From Poa pratensis (taxonomy: Eukaryota > Streptophyta > Magnoliopsida > Poales > Poaceae), in the NCBI GenBank assembly GCA_947311845.1, contig CAMZMU010000071.1:20137399-20201398 (forward strand): a stretch of 64,000 bases of DNA. The letters run 5' to 3'. A program made the translations under genes and the position numbers. The notes below the pieces were generated by a model. That model ran no database searches. It worked only from the letters and a program-made list of their open reading frames with translations, and was not told the DNA's origin. This document shows positions 63,988 through 64,000 of this stretch, piece by piece. Every line of letters starts with the position of its first letter. Within the stretch, counting starts at the first letter, position 1.

Positions 63988-64000
63988 CGTGCTCTGCCTC

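Larger units (their letters stand above)
60140..64000 (-). mobile_element. Ty3/Gypsy polyprotein relic, split by CACTA B
   Basis: The minus strand carries, in order, gag (63987 to about 63387), then after CACTA B protease (about 61608-61114) and reverse transcriptase (61113 to about 60140). The element runs off the right edge of the window. Similarity stops near 60140 within the RT connection region, so RNase H, integrase and an LTR are missing on this side. The motif set (DSG protease, GMDWL, FVDD) is that of a chromovirus-like Ty3/Gypsy element. Confidence 0.8.

Overview
The window looks like a gene-poor, transposon-dense piece of a grass chromosome, most likely Triticeae (wheat, barley, rye or Aegilops). 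The evidence is Athila-clade LTR retrotransposons of the Sabrina/WHAM type with tRNA-Asp primer sites, large-LTR Gypsy elements, several CACTA families, PIF/Harbinger and hAT elements, and Stowaway MITEs with the CTCCCTCCGT end. Family names are from memory, not from a search. Only three loci look like intact host-type genes: a pectin methylesterase (minus, 45044-46107), a secreted pectin methylesterase/invertase inhibitor (plus, 59271-59822) and a transposon-borne AP2-domain ORF (plus, 55115-55705). A B3-domain ORF (plus, 37079-37714) is also intact but lies inside a CACTA element.

Positions 1-42424 form one nested stack. The base is an old CACTA element (called Z), whose TNP2 transposase lies at 18542-30814, an unknown minus-strand ORF at about 30.84-36.6 kb, an Ulp1-like gene at 40.7-41.8 kb and a right end at 42424. 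Into Z went CACTA Y (end at 18541). Y holds CACTA X (end at 18049), X holds a minus-strand Athila-like gag-protease element (about 19-17258), and that holds a 10-kb large-LTR Gypsy element (1037-11024, TSD ACAAA) plus the tip of one more LTR element (1-18). A second Athila-like element (19685-29153) splits TNP2. Its 3' LTR carries a solo LTR (27179-29071), which itself carries a hAT element (27872-28812, TSD CCTCATTC). A 4.3-kb solo LTR (30921-35220) and CACTA A (36689-40181, TSD ATA) also interrupt Z.

From 42.4 to 60.1 kb the sequence is more gene-like: LINE-type debris, the methylesterase gene, six Stowaway MITEs, a Harbinger-type element with a Myb/SANT ORF and a short RNase-H1-N-like ORF, LINE and Copia remnants, the AP2 element (TSD TAA), an exonuclease-like fragment, a three-unit tandem repeat of about 350 bp, and the inhibitor gene. 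From about 60.1 kb to the end lies a degraded minus-strand Ty3/Gypsy element (gag, protease, RT), split by CACTA B (61609-63383, TSD GCT).

The most unusual system is the CACTA family seen three times (X, A, B). All share the end CACTAGTACAGAACGACAC. In each copy a different ORF starts 370-410 bp from the same end, behind a TATA-like box: an acidic/basic protein in X, an RGRG-repeat plus B3-domain protein in A, and an acidic/Ala-rich protein in B. A also holds a second ORF and a broken WRN-type exonuclease gene. This suggests a cargo-swapping transposon with a fixed promoter and replaceable coding segments.
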